DNA from: Hydrogenophaga sp.
GTDB taxonomy: Bacteria > Pseudomonadota > Gammaproteobacteria > Burkholderiales > Burkholderiaceae_C
DNA length: 16,599 bases
Direction: 5' to 3'
Assembly (NCBI GenBank): GCA_020047875.1
Contig: JAIFNE010000187.1
Coordinates: forward strand, 1-16,599
Shown here: piece by piece, positions 16,497-16,599 of the stretch
Position numbering within the stretch: position 1 is the stretch's first letter
Layout of the letters: every line of letters starts with the position of its first letter
Notes under the pieces: model-generated
Told to the model about the DNA's origin: nothing
The model's input: the letters and a program-made list of their open reading frames with translations, nothing else
Database searches by the model: none
Translations under genes and position numbers: made by a program

Positions 16497-16599
16497 TGAA
16501 GACCATTTCCCTCTCAACTTCCCTGTCCCGCGCCCTGCTGGTGGCGCTGGCGTCTGGCTTGGTGGCTGGGGCCGCCATTGCACAGGATTTCCGCATCGG
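16496..16599 (+). CDS. skp: Periplasmic chaperone Skp/OmpH, 5' part only
   Basis: Only the first 34 codons are in the window. They read as a signal peptide, MKTISLSTSLSRALLVALAS and then GLVAGAAIAQ, followed by DFRI. The last part resembles the mature start of betaproteobacterial OmpH proteins, and skp/ompH is the usual gene after bamA. Skp carries unfolded outer-membrane proteins across the periplasm to BamA. The ATG overlaps the bamA stop by one base (TGATG), so the two are probably translationally coupled. The signal peptide is directly seen; the Skp identity rests on position and a few residues. Confidence 0.75.
   Translation, partial: MKTISLSTSLSRALLVALASGLVAGAAIAQDFRI

Overview
The window is a high-GC chromosomal segment of a betaproteobacterium, most likely of the order Burkholderiales and probably a Comamonadaceae member (Hydrogenophaga/Acidovorax-like). 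This rests on the gene order rpsB-tsf-pyrH-frr-uppS-cdsA-dxr-rseP-bamA-skp, an RNase R without the N-terminal helix-turn-helix extension of the E. coli enzyme, and the general look of the proteins; the genus is inference. It reads as core genome: I see no insertion sequence, phage gene, CRISPR array, toxin-antitoxin pair or composition break, and no convincing new system.

Left part (1-4590): rimO (S12 methylthiotransferase) is followed by a short gap with a possible hairpin terminator. A tRNA-Leu(CAG) gene with encoded CCA and a strong intrinsic terminator lies on the minus strand. rnr (RNase R) starts head-to-head with the tRNA, only 34 bp from its 5' end, and is followed by a YggT-family membrane protein gene.

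Middle (4591-6782): nnr, a fused NAD(P)H-hydrate epimerase/ADP-dependent dehydratase, runs on the minus strand, convergent with yggT. Between nnr and rpsB lie about 580 bp. They hold a minus-strand 79-codon reading frame with a strong Shine-Dalgarno that ends 7 nt before the nnr start (uncertain gene), an extended -10 promoter for rpsB, and a roughly 156-nt structured rpsB leader.

Right part (6783-16599): one long plus-strand run. rpsB and tsf (ribosomal protein S2, EF-Ts) are separated by an attenuator-like hairpin. pyrH (UMP kinase) and frr (ribosome recycling factor) follow, then the envelope and isoprenoid genes: uppS (undecaprenyl diphosphate synthase), cdsA (CDP-diglyceride synthase), dxr (MEP-pathway reductoisomerase), rseP (site-2 protease of envelope stress), bamA (outer-membrane protein assembly) and the first 34 codons of skp (periplasmic chaperone). 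Dxr supplies isoprenoid precursors to UppS; UppS makes the lipid carrier for peptidoglycan and O-antigen; CdsA feeds phospholipid synthesis; Skp hands outer-membrane proteins to BamA; RseP responds when that fails. From uppS to skp the genes overlap or lie at most 29 nt apart, and several starts there have little or no Shine-Dalgarno.
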